Of a stretch of DNA of 61,960 nucleotides, positions 32,600-44,024 are shown piece by piece. Origin of the DNA: Seminavis robusta. Lineage: Eukaryota > Bacillariophyta > Bacillariophyceae > Naviculales > Naviculaceae. The translations under genes were made by a program, and so were the position numbers. The notes beneath the pieces were generated by a model, which saw only the letters and a program-made list of their open reading frames with translations, was not told the DNA's origin and ran no database searches. Location of the stretch: contig CAICTM010000522.1 in assembly GCA_903772945.1 (NCBI GenBank), positions 1-61,960 on the forward strand. Direction: 5' to 3'. Each line of letters opens with the position of its first letter. Positions within the stretch are counted from its first letter, which is position 1.

Positions 32600-32920
32600 A
32601 TGATGGGTATCCCAAGGAGCATTTCCATTCCTACCATGATGGATTTTCAGTGTGAGAACAATCTCTCAAGAAGTAGTGAGCACAGATGGCAGGAAGGTTC
32701 GTTTGCGTCTCTGGACGACAGCAGCCGTCACTTGCCCAGTTTGCCTCGACGCTACGATGACGATGAACTACAAGGAGAAGAAGACAGCTCCGCCAGGCCA
32801 CCCAAAATGCCACGACGAAGCAAGGAAGCACCGCCCAAGTTTCCTCAACGCCGACAGAGCATGGCTGTTTCAAACAACGATACTAGGAGCAAGAATGAAG
32901 GTTTGGCATCTGCAGCATGA
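32600..32920 (+). CDS. Small protein with PPKxPRR motifs, paralogue-like to 29338
   Basis: 106 residues from ATG 32600 (MMGIPRSISIPTMMDF). It contains LPSLPRR, PPKMPRR and PPKFPQRR, spaced by acidic or basic linkers, and ends LASAA. The motif set matches the 29338 gene (PPKLPKR, LPKLPRR), and both contain a short MDF segment followed by a Ser-rich stretch. The overlapping 199-codon frame in another phase has no repeated motif and is rejected. Unknown function. Confidence 0.5.
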   Translation: MMGIPRSISIPTMMDFQCENNLSRSSEHRWQEGSFASLDDSSRHLPSLPRRYDDDELQGEEDSSARPPKMPRRSKEAPPKFPQRRQSMAVSNNDTRSKNEGLASAA

Positions 32921-35763
32921 GATTGATCCGAAGAAGTCGATTCCAATATTGTCTTTCTACCCATCTGAGCATAGTAGCTCCAAGACGAGAGTATCGATCG
33001 ATCCATCAGACAGACTGCTGGTCACTACAGCAAAGGATGCTTGCACTGCCCAGGAAGATCCAGCCAAGCAGTCTGCAACGGTCACTGTCGGTACCGGATG
33101 CCAGATAAACTGCATGTCAAGATATTTGGCCTTAGTCAAGAAACGTTGCGGTGAGCAACCCATCGCCGCTGCCCCCATGCTGGCAATTGTAGGTTGGGTT
33201 TGCACCGCCATCACCCACCATGGAGCTGGAAGCAGACCTGATTGTTTTTAAAACGAAATACTACAGTAGTGATCTAACGAGTAAAACAAATACTTGCAAG
33301 CCATTGGTCAAACTAAACAATACCGGTAGCATACAAGAACTTTTCAACAACCTGGATCACTTTTTTAGAAAAGTGGTTGAAACAGTTAAAGGCCACAACA
33401 CATTGGCTGTAAAAAGGCCGAAACAACCCTGATCTTTACCAAAACCGGTGCCGTGGCAATCAGCATGAGAAGAGCGTAGGGCTCAAGTCACTCACTAATC
33501 AAACCGAATCGAATCGAGTGCCATGGGGAACTACTAGTACGCTTCTCGGCCTTTCTACACAGAACGCAAAACTCACAATGCTCTTGTTGCAACCTGTCTG
33601 GAAACTGTCAGATTGGGGAAATTAGGCGCCACGAGGAATTGGACAAGGTAATCTGGATCCAATCCAGAGCCAACAACTGCTTGCTGCCTTTCCCTACCTG
33701 CCATTGCTCTGCTTACCTACCTCAGTGGGCTGAGTACACTTCTTACATGTCTCCAATCTGGGTAAAGGAAAGCCACATGTTACAGAAAGGCAACCTTGAT
33801 TGTCTATCTAGTGGACGAGAACAGAGTAACTTCTTCCCTGTCACGACTTTGAACACCAACAGGCCGCCTATAGGACAAGGGATCATTCCAGACCCAGGCG
33901 TGCCCCGTCTCGGTGGAATCGAGGCTCTCTGCTGGAGCTGTTCGCCCCCTCATTCCTCTCATGGCCATGGTTAATTGGAACTTCCGAACCGCTCCAAAGT
34001 ACGAAGATGGTATCGAGGCTCTCACGGAACTAAAGAATCAAACGCTTTTCACCAAAGTCAAACCCTATACTCAGCCTCTCTGTAGGTCTAGCTTTCACCT
34101 TCGAAGAACACAATGCAATGCACTTGAAACTGAGGGACTCTCAGACCTCCTATCCTCGTACCGGTGCCTTCGTCTGTAATTTTGTTGTTGTAGGTTCCGT
34201 TTTTTAAAAAACGATGGTGTTGCGTACTCGTACCTCTGTTCAGAAACGTAACGCAGGGGGGAAGAGTCTAACGCGCCTGCCAAACCCAGATGTGAAAGAA
34301 TGTGACTCGACTGGCTCGATTGAGTCACTCACACCTCTTTATCGCTTTCGCATTCGATTTCCCACCTCGTTTGAAACACAATCATTCGATTCATCAGATT
34401 CTCTATCGGCGCGGAATGGCTCATCCAATAGCAAAACAATCCGAAGTATTCAAGGGCTAGTAAGGCAGAGGATACTCTTCAGACAGATTTGAAGGCCGAC
34501 CGTCTCATTGAATGACATGGATCAGAGGTACCTGCAGAAAACAGGTCCGACTAGCTGTTCCGCAGCCTTTGCTCGAGATCTACCTTCTCCCCCACCAGAT
34601 TTCTTCTGTTGTGTCGTCTAGTACTAGCTAGTAGAGAGGTATTCCAAGCAAGAAACCCAGAGCTGCCGGCTTAAGCAGCGCAGCGTGGCCGAACAAAAGC
34701 TCGCGGAAGATGGCATGGGATGTGTTGATGGGGGGGGAATGACTTCGAAGATCTTCGAGCTGTCATCTATACCAACAAAAAGGAGTTGACCCGCCCGCTT
34801 TCATAATCTTGTAAACGGCGTGATGGCCACGGATTTCGCCGCCAAGGATTTCACGGACAGGTGCAATGATAGGTGGAACAAAGCCTTTGATGAGAATTTC
34901 CAAGAGAGCAAGAAAGATTCGTTGAATCGATGAGCGGCGATTATAATTGAGCATTTAATCCAACGTAAAGCTTCGGGTGTAGCCCATACCGTGAGTTTTG
35001 TGCACGACGTTGTATTGTGGCAGAGTGCTTCCGCATCCAAGGCTCCTCTCTGACTATTGGATTGCTGGTCAATATAGATGCAACACTGGCATGTTTTACA
35101 GAAAGTGGAACGAGCGTCTGTTTTTGAGCTTTCCAAAAGCTAACTACGAAGGCAGATCTGGAGAAGGGACCTGGAAGTATTCTGAGCCCAAGGTGAAGTC
35201 GGTTTCATTGATGTTTACCTCATTCCAGCCACTTGCTCGTAAGCTTTGGAAAGAGTAGCGACGAGTTCCTTGGATACGCGTTGCGCAACGTGGGTCAAAA
35301 ATTGTCGCAATGATATAGCTTTTCCGTTCCTTCTTGTCTTTCCGTTTCTGCAGATCTCGCACGCATTATTATCATGATTGTGTCACTGCTTTCTTTCACT
35401 GCGCAATTTTGAATGAATCAGAGAGAAGAATGGTAAAGGCGCGGTGAGGACGTGACGCGAGAGATGGCTGCTCGAGCTCGTGAAGTCTATGCCCCCCCGC
35501 GGAGAAACCATGTGCTCCGAGACTGTGAGACCCCCTGCTCACGAAGATGCAGCAACAGCCGACACCTCAGCTTCTTCCTTTCACATCGATGTGAGCTGCT
35601 GCCGAGCTAGTCCGAATGATTCAATCGATCAGGAGACAAATTTGTGATCCGTGTGGCATGTAGTGCCGGTAGATTACACTTCTGCATACTTTTACTATAT
35701 TTGAATTCTTGTGGCCTCCATTACAATATTTAAAATCTAAGTGTATGTGTATTCGTTTTCGGT
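32921..35763. other. Intergenic region, no supported gene
   Basis: 2.8 kb. Short frames only (such as 34214-34492) without domains. A 15-base match to the 5' end of U2 snRNA lies at 33540-33554 but does not continue. Confidence 0.45.
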
Positions 35764-36991
35764 TCAACGTTTCGTAGATGCTGCTGCTTCTTCGCTATGG
35801 ATAGCCGATGGTACCGCCACCTTTGCCAGAATGAGTGCGGGGATCTTCCAAAGAAGCCCGTCTTTTTCTGGCTGTTGCGTCGTTTCCGGCAGCTCGGCGG
35901 AGACGACCAGTGGCACCAACGTTTGATACAACGCAGTCCATACCTGTTCCATCATTGCTTTGTCGTCTTGATTATGGTGGTTGCTGCTACTGAGTCGTTT
36001 GGTCAGAGCTTGTTGCAACCGTTGTGGTGCTAGCACCGTGGCTTGGACTGCCTTACAGGCACTCTTGTCGTGTTGTTGACAAATCCATCGAATGGTGTTC
36101 CACGCCAATGCGGCATGTCCGGCTTCCTCCAGCGCAATTTGAGTCATTTCGGCTTGGATCCATTCTCGTTCGTGTCGGGACATCCATTCGTCTTCTTGTT
36201 TGCTATTGTCGTGTTGTTGTTGTTGTTGTTGTGGTTGCTGCTGCTGTAGTTTCTGAACCTCCATGGCCAACAACAGTGCCGAGAGAGTTTCGTCAATGCA
36301 TCCTTCCTGCGCCGTCGATAGCGCCAATGCCGTCCCATTGCGGCCAAAGACATACGACGACGGCGGCATGGGTCCCGGTTCGACGGGTTGTTGTTTTTGT
36401 TGTGATAAGAAATGCGCGGCAATGGCAAATGCAGTTTTGGCATGTCGTACTTCATCTTGAGCCGCGGTCAATGACGCTTGAATGAGATTGGGCGGTGCCT
36501 GGTTTGCCATGAGTGCCATGGTAAACGCGGCAAAGGAGGATACAGATGCGTGTTCTCCCAATGCTTTGCGAGTCCATTCGTGCCCAAACGCTTGTCTCTG
36601 TTGTTGGATTGCGATTGTCGTGGAATTCTTGTTGGTGGCTGCTGGATGATGGCTAGTTTGTGTGGATGGACGGTCCATTCCAGTACCACTACTCCACAAC
36701 GAACATGTATCCGTTGGTGAATGATGATTGTGATGATTGTGATGATTGTTGTGGTTCTTGTTTTTTAAAAGGGACGCTTGAATGACCCTTCCGTCTCGAT
36801 CGACCAAGGGTCTTCCTTCCGTACTAGTGACGGCACACTGATCTCCCTCAAGTTGTGGTAATTGCACAGCGGGTTTATCTCCATCCAAATGATTGTCGGT
36901 TTTCATGACTTGCTGTGTGTCAGTGGGAAATGTCAATTGGACCTGATAATCCATGACGCAATTCTTATTATTCTCATTGTCATGATTGGTT

Positions 36992-37026
<35 letters not shown>

Positions 37027-38127
37027 GGGATTGCGATGGACGACATCGATGACACGTGCCATGGGCGCCTTGACAAGGAGTGGATGAGAGCGACGACAGC
37101 CGTGATGTAGAACTTCGACATTGATTTTGCACATATTATGTCCTCCAATGCGGGTATCTATTTGAGGTTGAGTTTGAGTGGTATTGATGGGTCCTTTTTC
37201 TTCCGGTCGAAAGGGAATGACTCCGGTTCCATAGTCCGGTCGTTCCGGTGGTCGTGTGGCGACATATCCACTGGCCCTCTTCTTGTCAAATATGTTACTA
37301 TTGTGATGATTGGCATCTTGTGCCCAAACGAGTGACAGTCCTCCTGCCAATGCCATGACCGTCAAGGATCCGTACATGTGTCGTTGTCTTCTGGTTCTTC
37401 TTGTTGTTCCCACGGTGATGATCGTGGGAGTAAAAAGAAAGAAGAGATTGTGAATCACCAAGACTGCCGTAGTGAGAATGGTGAGACATGACATATGCAT
37501 AGTACGGGTGGATCTTGAGCTGGCTGCACTACTATTAATAGTATTCATCGAGCTCTGGTCCTTCCTTAAGTCTTCTTGATCTGCATTAAGATCTTGCTGT
37601 TCTTCAAATCCAATCAATGTATTACTAGTAATACCATGCTCACTGATACTAGTATTAATACACCGCGACGAATACGAGGTACGAGCCACGAAAGATGGAG
37701 GATCCAGAAAGGACACGTCATCGATGTGTATACTACCGGTAGATAGCTCTAGCAGCAGAGATACACGAATGGCCTCTGGCTGCACGTCTACCTGAATGGG
37801 AGGCAATCGAGACGACGGACAGTCGCTCCTCACCACAATCTTGGCATCTTGCTCTTCCAACGGTTTCCCATACTTGCCAAAGTCGTCGTCGTCGTTGTAC
37901 CGGAGACTCGTTACCGGAAAATCCGAAATCAAAGGAACATTGTCCTGAAACACAGTCGTTGTTTCGTCAGAGTCGTACAAGACAAACACACCGTCGCGAC
38001 TCTCCACTTGCAAGTCCGCCGCCACTAGTACTTTACTAGTAGTAGTAGTACTAGCACTACTGATGAACACAAAACACACCACCCACACCACACGGAGAGA
38101 CAGCAGCATTGTCATTGCATGTATCAT
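35764..38127 (-). CDS. Ferritin-like diiron-domain protein with signal peptide and membrane segment
   Basis: 787 residues from the ATG at 38127. N-terminal signal or anchor (MLLSLRVVWVVCFVFISSAS), an extracellular-type region, then two hydrophobic stretches near 210-265 (CLTILTTAVLVIHNLFFLFT; YGSLTVMALAGGLSLVWAQ). After poly-Gln and His/Asn-rich linkers comes a C-terminal four-helix ferritin-like domain: WTRKALGEHASVSSFAAF (about 520), AAQDEVRHAKTAF (about 555), EGCIDETLSALLLAMEV (about 612) and ALEEAGHAALAWNTI (about 664). The Glu and ExxH residues expected for a diiron site are all present. The domain resembles ferritin-like proteins of bacteria such as myxobacteria. Iron- or oxygen-linked chemistry at a membrane is inferred; substrate unknown. 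Confidence 0.75.
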
Positions 38128-38929
38128 ACAGTATGTTATTGTGAGAAAGATGTGGCTGTGGATTTTGTGGTGGTCGCCAACGGATCGATTGAAGCATCGA
38201 ATCTTTTATCAATGATGACGATGATAAACACCAAATTCACAGCAAGCCCGACTCAGTTTCCACCACCCAGCAATGCAAGTGCAAACCTACAGTCGTACCT
38301 GGTAATTCAGCAACTGTTACTGGTAACACAGGAATGCCGAGGAGACAAAGATACTGCCCACATGCGCACAAAGGCATTATTCCTCTCGCCAGCTGCAGTC
38401 GAGGCATAAATCTTTAAACTTTCGTACGCAAGCACAATCTTCCTCGATAAGGAACGTGGAAACTAGTCCAGCTCAACCGACGATTTACCTTTGCTCGAGC
38501 CACCCCATGCAACCATGACGATGTACTCGATAGTACCAGCTAGCTAGCTAGAAACAGCCCGTGACTTGAAAGTTCTTTGTAATATCCTAACTTACTTGTT
38601 ACTTTCTTTATCTCTTTCTGGGTCGTTCTCGTTCCTCTCCTACTGACTACATGTAATAATATGTATTCTTTTGTTTCTCGTTTTCTTTTCTTCCTCGTTT
38701 TCTTTTGTTTCTCGTTTTCGTTTTTTCGTTTTTCGTTTTCTTTCTTTTGTTTTTCGTTCTCTCGGTGTTTCGTCTCGTCCTTCCGGCAGGGGCAGATTTC
38801 TACAGACAGCCTCGATCCATACCGTACCGTACCGTACCGGCAAGATGCAATACAGTAGCAAAAAGCTGCCAAATTCCGTCCCTTTTCAAATAATGGAGAC
38901 CGCGCCCCAAACTTGAGCGACGTTCAACC
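38128..38929. other. Intergenic region with TTTTCGTTTTC repeat
   Basis: 38655-38770 is a pyrimidine-rich imperfect repeat of TTTCGTTTTC units; the Lys/Glu-rich frames on the minus strand there are repeat translations. CCGTACCGTACCGTACCG occurs at about 38822. Confidence 0.5.
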
Positions 38930-40265
38930 TTATTCCTGTGACAGATCATCTTCCTTCTTGGCGTTCTTCTTGATAGCAACCATCAATTCCTGAACCATGG
39001 TCTGCAATACGACCATCTGCTTCTGCTGATCGTCGAGCTTGGCGGTCAAGGTTGACAACTCCGCAACAATATCATCGTCTCCTTGTTCCCCTGCCAGCCA
39101 CGCAAGCTGCCTAGTAGAACCACCAGAACCGCACTTATCAAAGAGGCTTGTGTATTGTGTACATCTTGACCAGGTTTTGATTCATCACAACCATGTTGTC
39201 ATACATAGACTGCAGCAACATCCTCAACTGAAGCCATCGCTTCCTCACAGGTTTCTTCGCTTAGCTGCTCACGCGAATGAGCGGAGACGGTATAAGCCTA
39301 ATAAAGACATGCAAGTGCTTCGTGTTAGATATACATACATGTACGACCCTTCAAATTTCGATATGCTCTGTTAGCAACAACCTATTCGTACCATGCGAAT
39401 GCCTTCAAAAATGAGTTGAGTAAAGGGAAAAATACCATTCACCATAGCTGCACAGGTTGTCTGCACGCCACCACTGATATCATCAGGACACATTATTGCT
39501 CCTATCGCTTCCATATATGCCGAAGCCCCATCCATAATCACGTTCATTTGGAAATCATACTGCTCCCATTTGTCACCATTCTGAACCCCAGTGGATTCGG
39601 ATCGAGCTATTGGCACGGGGAAAGAGATCCCACAACAATGAAATCAAGAATCCAGTTAGATGTACTAAACGTGCAAACTTGTGGGGGGTAGCAGCCCGTG
39701 CAGACCCTTTTCGTCGGCAACTCACATCGATCTGGTTCTGTAAGAGGGTCGAGCTGTACAGCGTCCCCGTCACACCCAACACCACCACCACCACTTCCCC
39801 GATTGAAAAATTCATCCAAAAAGGCAAAGTCCCGAGTGTTGTGCATCTGCAACACGTTTTCACAAATATCGTCATCATTGGTGTACAACTCATCAAATCC
39901 AAAGTACTCTCTTGAGTCACCACAATGCTTGTAGTCGTGGGGATCCTCTATCAATCCCGGTGCCAAGTACCTGGAGAAGATTGACAGTTCCGTAGCGGGA
40001 CAAAGTTGAGCATGTGTGAGTGCAGCAAAAACACAGCCATATCACAGCTTGTGCGCATCCCAAAGAGTATTGTACACGTACACGGCGAAAGCAAGCTTGC
40101 CAGTATCCTCTGCATCATCATGAGCAGCTTTTACGCACTGCTGCAGTGTAGTGCAGTCGGCTGGCTTATAGGTCACCTTGTTCCACCCTGGGCAGAGCAC
40201 GATTCCTCACTCAATCCTGACAGGACTGGCCCGGGGTTTTCGCATTGCTCATCACAATCATGCTG
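38930..40265 (-). pseudogene. Decayed Cys-rich multi-exon gene, 3' part
   Basis: Minus-strand pieces read in order: HDCDEQCENPGPVLSG (40264 down), NKVTYKPADCTTLQQCVKAA, KLAFAVYVYNTLWDAH, then after an in-frame TGA (about 40042) YGCVFAALTHAQLCPATEL and LAPGLIEDPHDYKHCG, CELPTKRVCTGCYPPQVC, CPDDISGGVQTTCAAMVNG, and a coiled-coil end (LSTLTAKLDDQQKQMVVLQ) stopping at 38930. It needs a one-base shift near 40190 and others downstream, some of which may be introns. The regularly placed Cys residues suggest a secreted protein. The 5' part lies on the far side of the Harbinger element, at 44180. Confidence 0.45.
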
Positions 40266-40320
40266 AGCCTGTCCAGACACTACACCGGGGGAAGCCACGA
40301 TTCGAAGCAAAAAAGTCAAG
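40266..40320 (+). repeat. Left TIR of the Harbinger element
   Basis: Inverted counterpart of 44025-44079. The first 14 bases are identical; small gaps follow. Confidence 0.8.
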
Positions 40321-40544
40321 GTTCGCATTTAACTTCGAGTTTATAGGTTCACAGTCGTCTACCCTTTCCACACACTAGAAAGTCATGACACCAAAAATTG
40401 AAGCAAAAATGCAAAGTCAGATCATTGGATTCTTGCCGTTGGTATCATCCGAAGCCGATCGGCCGCATTGGCATCATTGTCACTTCTTTCGAGTACTCAC
40501 TTTCGCAGTTGTTGTAGTTGGAATAATAGTCAAAATTCAATGTC

Positions 40545-42023
40545 ATGTACCTCTTCTGTTGTGTCTTGTTGTGTTTGCTGCTGCAGTCAGTTGTTGCCAC
40601 AGAGGATGACAATGGCTACCGCTCTCGCAAGAGGATACGTACAACCATCGCTGCATGGAAGGCCTCTTCCCAACTCCTCGTGGAAATTGATCCTGTCCTA
40701 TTCGGCTTACAGCATTCTCGTAGGCATGATACTCCTGTGGTAAAGCGCAAGAGGAAGCCTGTAAAACAGATATTTGCAGAACTGGGGCCATCTTACGTTA
40801 GACGTGCCTTTCGAATGAAAGAAGAGGAGTTCTGGCATCTTCATGGATTGCTGAAGCCTTACCTTAAGCCCAAGAGGAGCAAGCAGTTGCCATGGGGAAA
40901 GGCCGTTCGAATGGTACGCATCGGAGCTGTAAATGGGAGAATCCCCAGTGACACTCGTCTTAGCTGTGCAATTCGGTACTTTGCTGGTGGCTCCTCCTAT
41001 GACATTGCGGTGATGCACGGCATAAGCCACTCTTGTGTGTATGAGTCCATTTGGATGGTAGTGGATGCTGTCAATAAGTCAAAGAGGAAAGCTGAGTTCT
41101 CCATTTCCTTTCCTCGTCGCTTCACTAAACAGAGGGCCATTGCGGAAGGCTTCAAAGGCAGGAGTAAGGCTGGTTTTGACTGTTGTTGTGGCGCCATTGA
41201 CTGCATGTTGCTGTGGACAGAGCAGCCAACAGAGAGGGATTGTGAGACAGCGAACTGTCCATCAAAGAGGTTCCACTGTGCCAGGAAGCACAAGTTTGGT
41301 CTCAACTTACAGGCAGTGTGTGACCACGAAGCAAGGTTCTTGGACGTTTCCATCATGCATCCAGCTGCGTGCAGTGACTACCTTGCTTTTGTGACATCTC
41401 CACTTTATTTTCAGCTTGAAGATCAGCAGCGACCATTGCTGTCACAAGAACTTTGCCTCTTCGGTGACAATGCATATGCCAATACTGGTTACATGGCCAC
41501 ACCTTTCAAGAACATTGGCTCTGGAAGCAAAGACGCATACAACTTCTATCATTCTCAGGTTCGCATCAAGATTGAATGTGCTTTTGGTATCTTGGTACAG
41601 CGCTGGGGTATCCTTAGAAGAGCTTTGCCAGCAACCATGGGACTCGCCAAGTCAACAGCTCTTGCATTGTGCTTGTGCCGGTTGCACAACTATTGTATCC
41701 ACAGGCGACTTGGTCTAGGAATGGATGAAGAGATAGCAGAGAATCTGTTGCAAGATCAGTTCGAAATTGAGGCCGCCGGTGGCATTCCCTTGGAAGTAAA
41801 TGAGCGAACTTACCAAGGAGGAAGAGCAACAGTGCGAAATGATACATCCCCAGAACAACTGTTGCATGGTGGAGAGCACTTTGATGACATAGACCGGAAC
41901 TTTCGAAGACAAGAAGAGGAACACCACAAGAAGATATATGATGTGTTGCCGCGAGATAAATTGCATGAGATAATTGCAACTGACGAGTTTAGCAGGCCTA
42001 AGCCTACTTCCTGGGAGTTGTAA
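40545..42023 (+). CDS. Harbinger transposase (DDE_Tnp_4)
   Basis: 492 codons open from the ATG at 40545, no stop or frameshift. Catalytic residues: GAIDCMLLW (Asp near 220), FGDNAYANTGYMATPF (Asp near 309) and VRIKIECAFGILVQRWGILR (Glu near 344), the DDE layout of PIF/Harbinger nucleases. Upstream lies a helix-turn-helix-like region (YDIAVMHGISHSCVYESIW, about 147-165). The first ~20 residues (MYLFCCVLLCLLL) look like intron rather than protein: the DNA there is pyrimidine rich and ends CTGCTGCAG, so a short 5' exon upstream is likely and the true N-terminus is uncertain. It would cut and paste the element together with the accessory protein at 42080. Confidence 0.85.
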   Translation: MYLFCCVLLCLLLQSVVATEDDNGYRSRKRIRTTIAAWKASSQLLVEIDPVLFGLQHSRRHDTPVVKRKRKPVKQIFAELGPSYVRRAFRMKEEEFWHLHGLLKPYLKPKRSKQLPWGKAVRMVRIGAVNGRIPSDTRLSCAIRYFAGGSSYDIAVMHGISHSCVYESIWMVVDAVNKSKRKAEFSISFPRRFTKQRAIAEGFKGRSKAGFDCCCGAIDCMLLWTEQPTERDCETANCPSKRFHCARKHKFGLNLQAVCDHEARFLDVSIMHPAACSDYLAFVTSPLYFQLEDQQRPLLSQELCLFGDNAYANTGYMATPFKNIGSGSKDAYNFYHSQVRIKIECAFGILVQRWGILRRALPATMGLAKSTALALCLCRLHNYCIHRRLGLGMDEEIAENLLQDQFEIEAAGGIPLEVNERTYQGGRATVRNDTSPEQLLHGGEHFDDIDRNFRRQEEEHHKKIYDVLPRDKLHEIIATDEFSRPKPTSWEL

Positions 42024-42079
42024 TAGACATAACATGTTAGTTGAAGAAGGTTGTCAATGGCCAAACACACAAGGGCATC

Positions 42080-43651
42080 TTACTGTTTTGGTTGTGGCTT
42101 TGTTTTGTCCAAGTCAGCCAATCGCTTGTTCAAACGACGTATTTCCCTTTCGTTATCTTCAACTTGAGCTCGCCAAAAGATAATGGCAACCTCGTTCCTT
42201 TCTGGACCAGTCACCGCTTGCTCTTTCATCAAGGCCATGCTGTTTTCCTTGAGTTCCTTCTTCATACTTCTTAGGTTCTCGAAGCATTGTTGGTAGCCAA
42301 TTTCGATCAGGGCAACATTCCCTGCAATGACTGCTTGACGGACGTTTGAGACTTCCTCTTCATCATCGCTCTTTCTTTTTCGTTGAACCTTGGAAGTGTC
42401 CGTCTTAACTGCATCTCCAGTGGCAGCCACGTTGTCGGAAATTTGACTCACCACATGATCCAGTATCTGATACTGATCCGCCAGATGCCAAAGATAAAGC
42501 AAGTAAGGCTTTTCTCCTTTAGATTCGTGAACATAGGTAGCCTTTTCTTCGCCTGCTTGGAGATAATGCCCAAGTAGATCACTGCCCCAAGCTTTCTGAG
42601 ATGGCATCTTTTCTGGTTGGTCCGTGGAAGCCTCTGCTTCGTTGGATTCCACATCTTCCTCATCCGCATCAGCTTGAGCCAGTTCCTCGACATCATGATG
42701 AATTTGACCCTCACCAGCTCCACTCTTCTCATAGCGAGCAACCAGAGTCGACAGCTTGGACTTGCAAAAGGTCCACTTTGACTTGATGTATTCGACAGAG
42801 CAAGGGGTAACTTCCGAAGCTAGAATCAAATCCTCAACCAGAAAATCTTCATGCAAATTCGGTATAGAGGGTATCTCAGCCAGGAACATATCGTCGTGAT
42901 ACGTAGCATGCAGCTCCTCGTAGAAGTTATCAGGAGCGTCAGTACGATTCCTTGCATCCAGACGCTGTCGGTCCATCACTTTCCCAGCCAATTTCAAAGA
43001 CTTCCTGACGCGATCAGTACATGCAGCAGCAAACAAACGCAAGAAGTCACGATGTTCGAATGGCTGCTGCTTCGATTTCTTTTCACCTTCTCCTCCCTGT
43101 TGGGTAGTGACATTTTTCGTGGCATCGTGGAGAGAATTCTCTGTCCTTTGAAGGAACTTGACGTCCTCTTCAGTTTCGATTGGATGATCAGTCAACCATT
43201 TCTTCAAGCGAGTGACATTCCAGTTGTTGGGCTGTTCCTTCTTCCCTGAGATGGCACAGCGTCGGTTCACTTCAGCGAGCATCTTGGGCTTCTTGACTTT
43301 GAAGTTCCCAATTTGTTTCTTCTTCAAGAGCGACCAAGGTTCCTGTTCCACATCTCCAAGGTCACGAGAACCATCTTCCGACTTCAAACCAAGGCACATC
43401 ATCAAGAGCCATCCCTTGTGGTTGTTCTCATCTTCGGTGTAGAGTTGACGAACGGTCTTCTTGGATGGCGAGGGCAAAACTGGTTCAGCTGGTTTCTCAG
43501 CGCGAGGAATCATTGGCCGACCATTGCTTGTTTGCGACTCAGTGAGAGTAGTGGTATTGCGACGAAAGTCCTCATCATCATTGTCAGTGCTAGTGGAAGA
43601 AGAGCTCATATTGGATGCTCCGGTCATGGTGACAATCAACACAATGGCCAT
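42080..43651 (-). CDS. Harbinger accessory protein (Myb/SANT-like)
   Basis: The first ATG of the frame is at 43651, giving 523 residues; a second ATG (MSSSSTSTDNDDEDF) 13 codons in is also plausible. A Ser/Asp-rich start is followed by a Trp/Lys-rich helical region (GWLLMMCLGLK, NNWNVTRLKKWLTDHP), an acidic middle, an NLS-like KVQRKRKSDDEEE (about 420) and a C-terminal coiled coil (VEDNEREIRRLNKRLADLDK). Harbinger elements encode a second, Myb-like protein that carries the transposase to the nucleus and DNA; position, orientation and NLS fit that role. The Myb fold itself is not clear by eye. Confidence 0.7.
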   Translation of the reverse strand: MAIVLIVTMTGASNMSSSSTSTDNDDEDFRRNTTTLTESQTSNGRPMIPRAEKPAEPVLPSPSKKTVRQLYTEDENNHKGWLLMMCLGLKSEDGSRDLGDVEQEPWSLLKKKQIGNFKVKKPKMLAEVNRRCAISGKKEQPNNWNVTRLKKWLTDHPIETEEDVKFLQRTENSLHDATKNVTTQQGGEGEKKSKQQPFEHRDFLRLFAAACTDRVRKSLKLAGKVMDRQRLDARNRTDAPDNFYEELHATYHDDMFLAEIPSIPNLHEDFLVEDLILASEVTPCSVEYIKSKWTFCKSKLSTLVARYEKSGAGEGQIHHDVEELAQADADEEDVESNEAEASTDQPEKMPSQKAWGSDLLGHYLQAGEEKATYVHESKGEKPYLLYLWHLADQYQILDHVVSQISDNVAATGDAVKTDTSKVQRKRKSDDEEEVSNVRQAVIAGNVALIEIGYQQCFENLRSMKKELKENSMALMKEQAVTGPERNEVAIIFWRAQVEDNEREIRRLNKRLADLDKTKPQPKQ

Positions 43652-44024
43652 TTCCTCTTGTTGCTGCTGTTCCAGGAAGAGGAGTTGAGCGAGCGATCTA
43701 TATAGAACTATAGACACTAATAAAAGGAACACTGGCTAGCTCTATATGACATTAGTCTATTGTATTAATCTAATGATGCTTGCTTCGCCTACACATGAAA
43801 AGATTGGATTGAGAGTGCTTGAGAGAGAGGTGCGGCGATTCATTCCAAAGTTGATGCTCATTGCGATTTTTCATTTCAAACTCGTGATTGGGTTGAGGGT
43901 AGGCCCAAATTGAAGCTTCCCTTCCATTTTTGCCCTTGGCAGCTTCGATTTTGGGCTGCCAAGGCCCTTCCAAAAAAGGATTCTGGCAATCACGAGTTGA
44001 GGTTTTGAGGTGACAAACAGCTTC

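Noticed and set aside
32652..33251. 199-codon plus frame overlapping the small gene at 32600
   Set aside because: No motif structure, and it conflicts with the frame that contains the PPKxPRR repeats shared with 29338.
33540..33554. CGCTTCTCGGCCTTT, identical to the start of U2 snRNA
   Set aside because: Only 15 bases match; the branch-site recognition region and later stems are absent. At most a truncated pseudogene.
38540..38872. Lys/Glu/Arg-rich minus frames
   Set aside because: They are translations of the TTTCGTTTTC simple repeat.
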